From contig JBAUHN010000231.1 of the NCBI GenBank assembly GCA_049680295.1, positions 1 to 15,685 on the forward strand: DNA of 15,685 bases, given 5' to 3'. This document shows positions 14,474 to 15,685 of the stretch, one piece after another (the stretch's first letter is position 1; every line of letters begins with the position of its first letter). The stretch is from JBAUHN01 sp049680295 (GTDB lineage: Bacteria > Pseudomonadota > Alphaproteobacteria > Rhodobacterales > Rhodobacteraceae). The translations under genes were made by a program, and so were the position numbers. The notes beneath the pieces are model-generated. The model saw nothing but the letters and a program-made list of their open reading frames with translations, ran no database searches and had not been told where the DNA came from.

Positions 14474-14827
14474 ATGAAATATGCTGCTGTTTTAGTGACG
14501 TGTCTGGCATTGCCTGCGATGGCCGGGCCACCGACAATACAAAATGTGCGCGCGACACAATCAGGTGGAACTTGGCGATTTGATGTGACCATCTTGCATG
14601 GCGATACCGGTTGGGACCATTATGCCGATGCATGGCGCGTTCTTGATATGGACGGCAACCAACTGGGCATTCGCGAATTAGCGCACCCCCATACGAACGA
14701 GCAACCCTTCACACGATCACAGTCCGGTATCTCAATTCCCGAAGGTACGACGCAAGTGCAAATCCAGGCCCGTGACTTGCCGGGCGGATGGAACCCGACA
14801 ACGGTGACGTTTTCGCTGCCGAAATAG
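14474..14827 (+). CDS. Small secreted protein of unknown function, 117 aa
   Basis: The start MKYAAVLVTCLALPAMA is a typical signal peptide, with cleavage expected before GPPTIQN. This gives a mature periplasmic or secreted domain of about 100 residues. It is rich in beta-strand patterns (GGTWRFDVTIL, TTVTFSLPK) and carries GDTGWDHYADAWRVLDMDGN, suggesting an immunoglobulin-like or beta-sandwich fold. ATG 14474 has GAGGA 8 nt upstream, better than the in-frame ATG at 14459. It lies 57 bp after the DUF599 gene, possibly co-transcribed, and its stop is only 2 bp from the convergent rlmH stop. I do not know the family name. Confidence 0.8.
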   Translation: MKYAAVLVTCLALPAMAGPPTIQNVRATQSGGTWRFDVTILHGDTGWDHYADAWRVLDMDGNQLGIRELAHPHTNEQPFTRSQSGISIPEGTTQVQIQARDLPGGWNPTTVTFSLPK

Positions 14828-14829
14828 GA

Positions 14830-15300
14830 TCAGTCCCGGTGGTAAGGCGCACCCGCCAAGATCGAGGCGGCCCTGTATAACTGTTCTGCCAGCATGACGC
14901 GGACCATCATATGCGGCCAGACCATGGCCCCGAATGACAGCGCAAAATTCGCGTCGTTGCGCAGCGCTTTGGCAATGCCATCGGCGCCGCCGATCACAAG
15001 GGCCAGATCGCTGTGTCCCGCATCACGCCAATCACCCAATCTGCGGGCAAACCGGGGCGATGTGTCAAGCTTTCCGCGCTCATCCAACACGCAGATCACC
15101 GACCCTGCTGGGATGGCACGGCGCAGCAGTTCAGCTTGGGCCTCTTTGCCGCCGCCTTTGCGGTCATCGACCTCGATAACCCGCGCCGGGCCCAGGCCCA
15201 GCCCGCGGCCGGTGCGGTCAAACCGGGTCAGATAGTCGTCGAGGATCAGTTTCTCTGGCCCGGCGCGCATACGTCCGACCGCGCAAATATGCAGGCGCAT
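14830..15300 (-). CDS. rlmH: 23S rRNA (pseudouridine1915-N3)-methyltransferase RlmH
   Basis: This SPOUT methyltransferase modifies pseudouridine 1915 in helix 69 of 23S rRNA. At 156 residues it is the family's normal length. The C-terminal SAM-binding knot is clear: LVIGGADGIAKALR, then FGAMVWPHMMVRVMLAEQLYRA. The family ending is YHRD. It is preceded by rsfS with 28 bp between, the usual pairing in many bacteria. Confidence 0.95.
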   Translation of the reverse strand: MRLHICAVGRMRAGPEKLILDDYLTRFDRTGRGLGLGPARVIEVDDRKGGGKEAQAELLRRAIPAGSVICVLDERGKLDTSPRFARRLGDWRDAGHSDLALVIGGADGIAKALRNDANFALSFGAMVWPHMMVRVMLAEQLYRAASILAGAPYHRD

Positions 15301-15328
15301 TTAAACGCAGGCCCGGTTTTGGACCCGG

Positions 15329-15685
15329 TCAATGAGCAGCTGCATCCTCGGCACCGGTTGGTTGCCACATTTTTTCGAGCTGATAAAACTCGCGCACTTC
15401 GGGGCGAAAGACATGCACAATGACGTCGCCAGTATCAATCAACACCCAGTCGCCGGTTTCTTTGCCTTCCATCTTGCTCACGCGTCCGAATTCATCCTTG
15501 ACGGTCTGAGCAAGTTTTTCGGCGATCGACGACACCTGCCGCGATGAGCGCCCGGTGCAGATGACCATGTAATCGCCAATCGCCGTCTTGCCGCGCAAAT
15601 CAATTTGCACGATGTCTTCGGCTTTGTCGTCGGAAAGAGATGTCAGAATGAGTGCCAAAAGCGCATCGCTTTTGGAGGTATCAGG
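15329..15685 (-). CDS. rsfS: Ribosome silencing factor RsfS (N-terminus beyond the window)
   Basis: RsfS binds ribosomal protein uL14 and blocks subunit joining when nutrients are scarce. The visible 118 residues carry the family pattern DDKAEDIVQIDLRGKTAIGD, followed by YMVICTGRSSRQVSSIAEKL and DWVLIDTGDVIVHVFRPEVR, and end EFYQLEKMWQPTG plus a short tail. The frame is still open at the edge, reading PDTSKSDALLALILTSL, so the start codon lies outside. The TTG at 15658 is internal, not the start. It is upstream of rlmH in the same operon. Confidence 0.93.
   Translation of the reverse strand, partial: PDTSKSDALLALILTSLSDDKAEDIVQIDLRGKTAIGDYMVICTGRSSRQVSSIAEKLAQTVKDEFGRVSKMEGKETGDWVLIDTGDVIVHVFRPEVREFYQLEKMWQPTGAEDAAAH

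Noticed and set aside
1..15685. tRNA, rRNA, CRISPR, insertion sequence or phage
   Set aside because: No cloverleaf, regular spaced repeats, transposase or phage-type protein seen on either strand.

Overview
The window looks like chromosomal DNA of a marine alphaproteobacterium of the Roseobacter/Rhodobacteraceae type. This rests on overall protein character (glcDEF beside a DUF599 membrane protein, an rsfS-rlmH pair, paired V8/trypsin-like secreted proteases, a creatinase) and on codon style; it was not checked by any search. Nearly all of the sequence is coding. I see no tRNA, rRNA, CRISPR array, insertion sequence or phage gene.

Layout. (1) 1-3368, minus strand: a tightly packed four-gene operon of unknown function. 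It runs from a cytoplasmic coiled-coil protein, through a small two-helix membrane protein and an unrecognised 373-residue protein, to a large protein that leaves the window at position 1. Junctions overlap or are short, and a perfect 10+1+10 bp palindrome lies in the promoter region. This is the best candidate for an undescribed system. (2) 3565-7283: creatinase and an alpha/beta hydrolase on the minus strand, divergent from a succinate-semialdehyde dehydrogenase (gabD) on the plus strand, forming a small C/N-catabolic island. (3) 7379-7981: an IbpA-type small heat-shock gene with a sigma-32-like promoter and a probable ROSE-type RNA thermometer. (4) 7995-9668: two tandem secreted serine proteases sharing an identical 25-bp 3' end. 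The downstream copy has a one-base frameshift just after the catalytic histidine. (5) 9696-13639: glcD-glcE-glcF, the three subunits of glycolate oxidase, with a promoter overlapped by a GntR-like inverted repeat. (6) 13721-14827, plus strand: a DUF599 membrane protein and a small secreted protein of unknown function. (7) 14830-15685, minus strand: rlmH and rsfS (truncated at the window end), both acting on the ribosome.

How the parts work together. glcDEF feeds glycolate into central metabolism as glyoxylate. Creatinase releases urea and sarcosine from creatine, and gabD channels 4-carbon semialdehyde into the TCA cycle. Together these suggest a heterotroph scavenging small organic C and N compounds. 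The protease pair and the first operon may relate to envelope or secreted functions, but that is inference.
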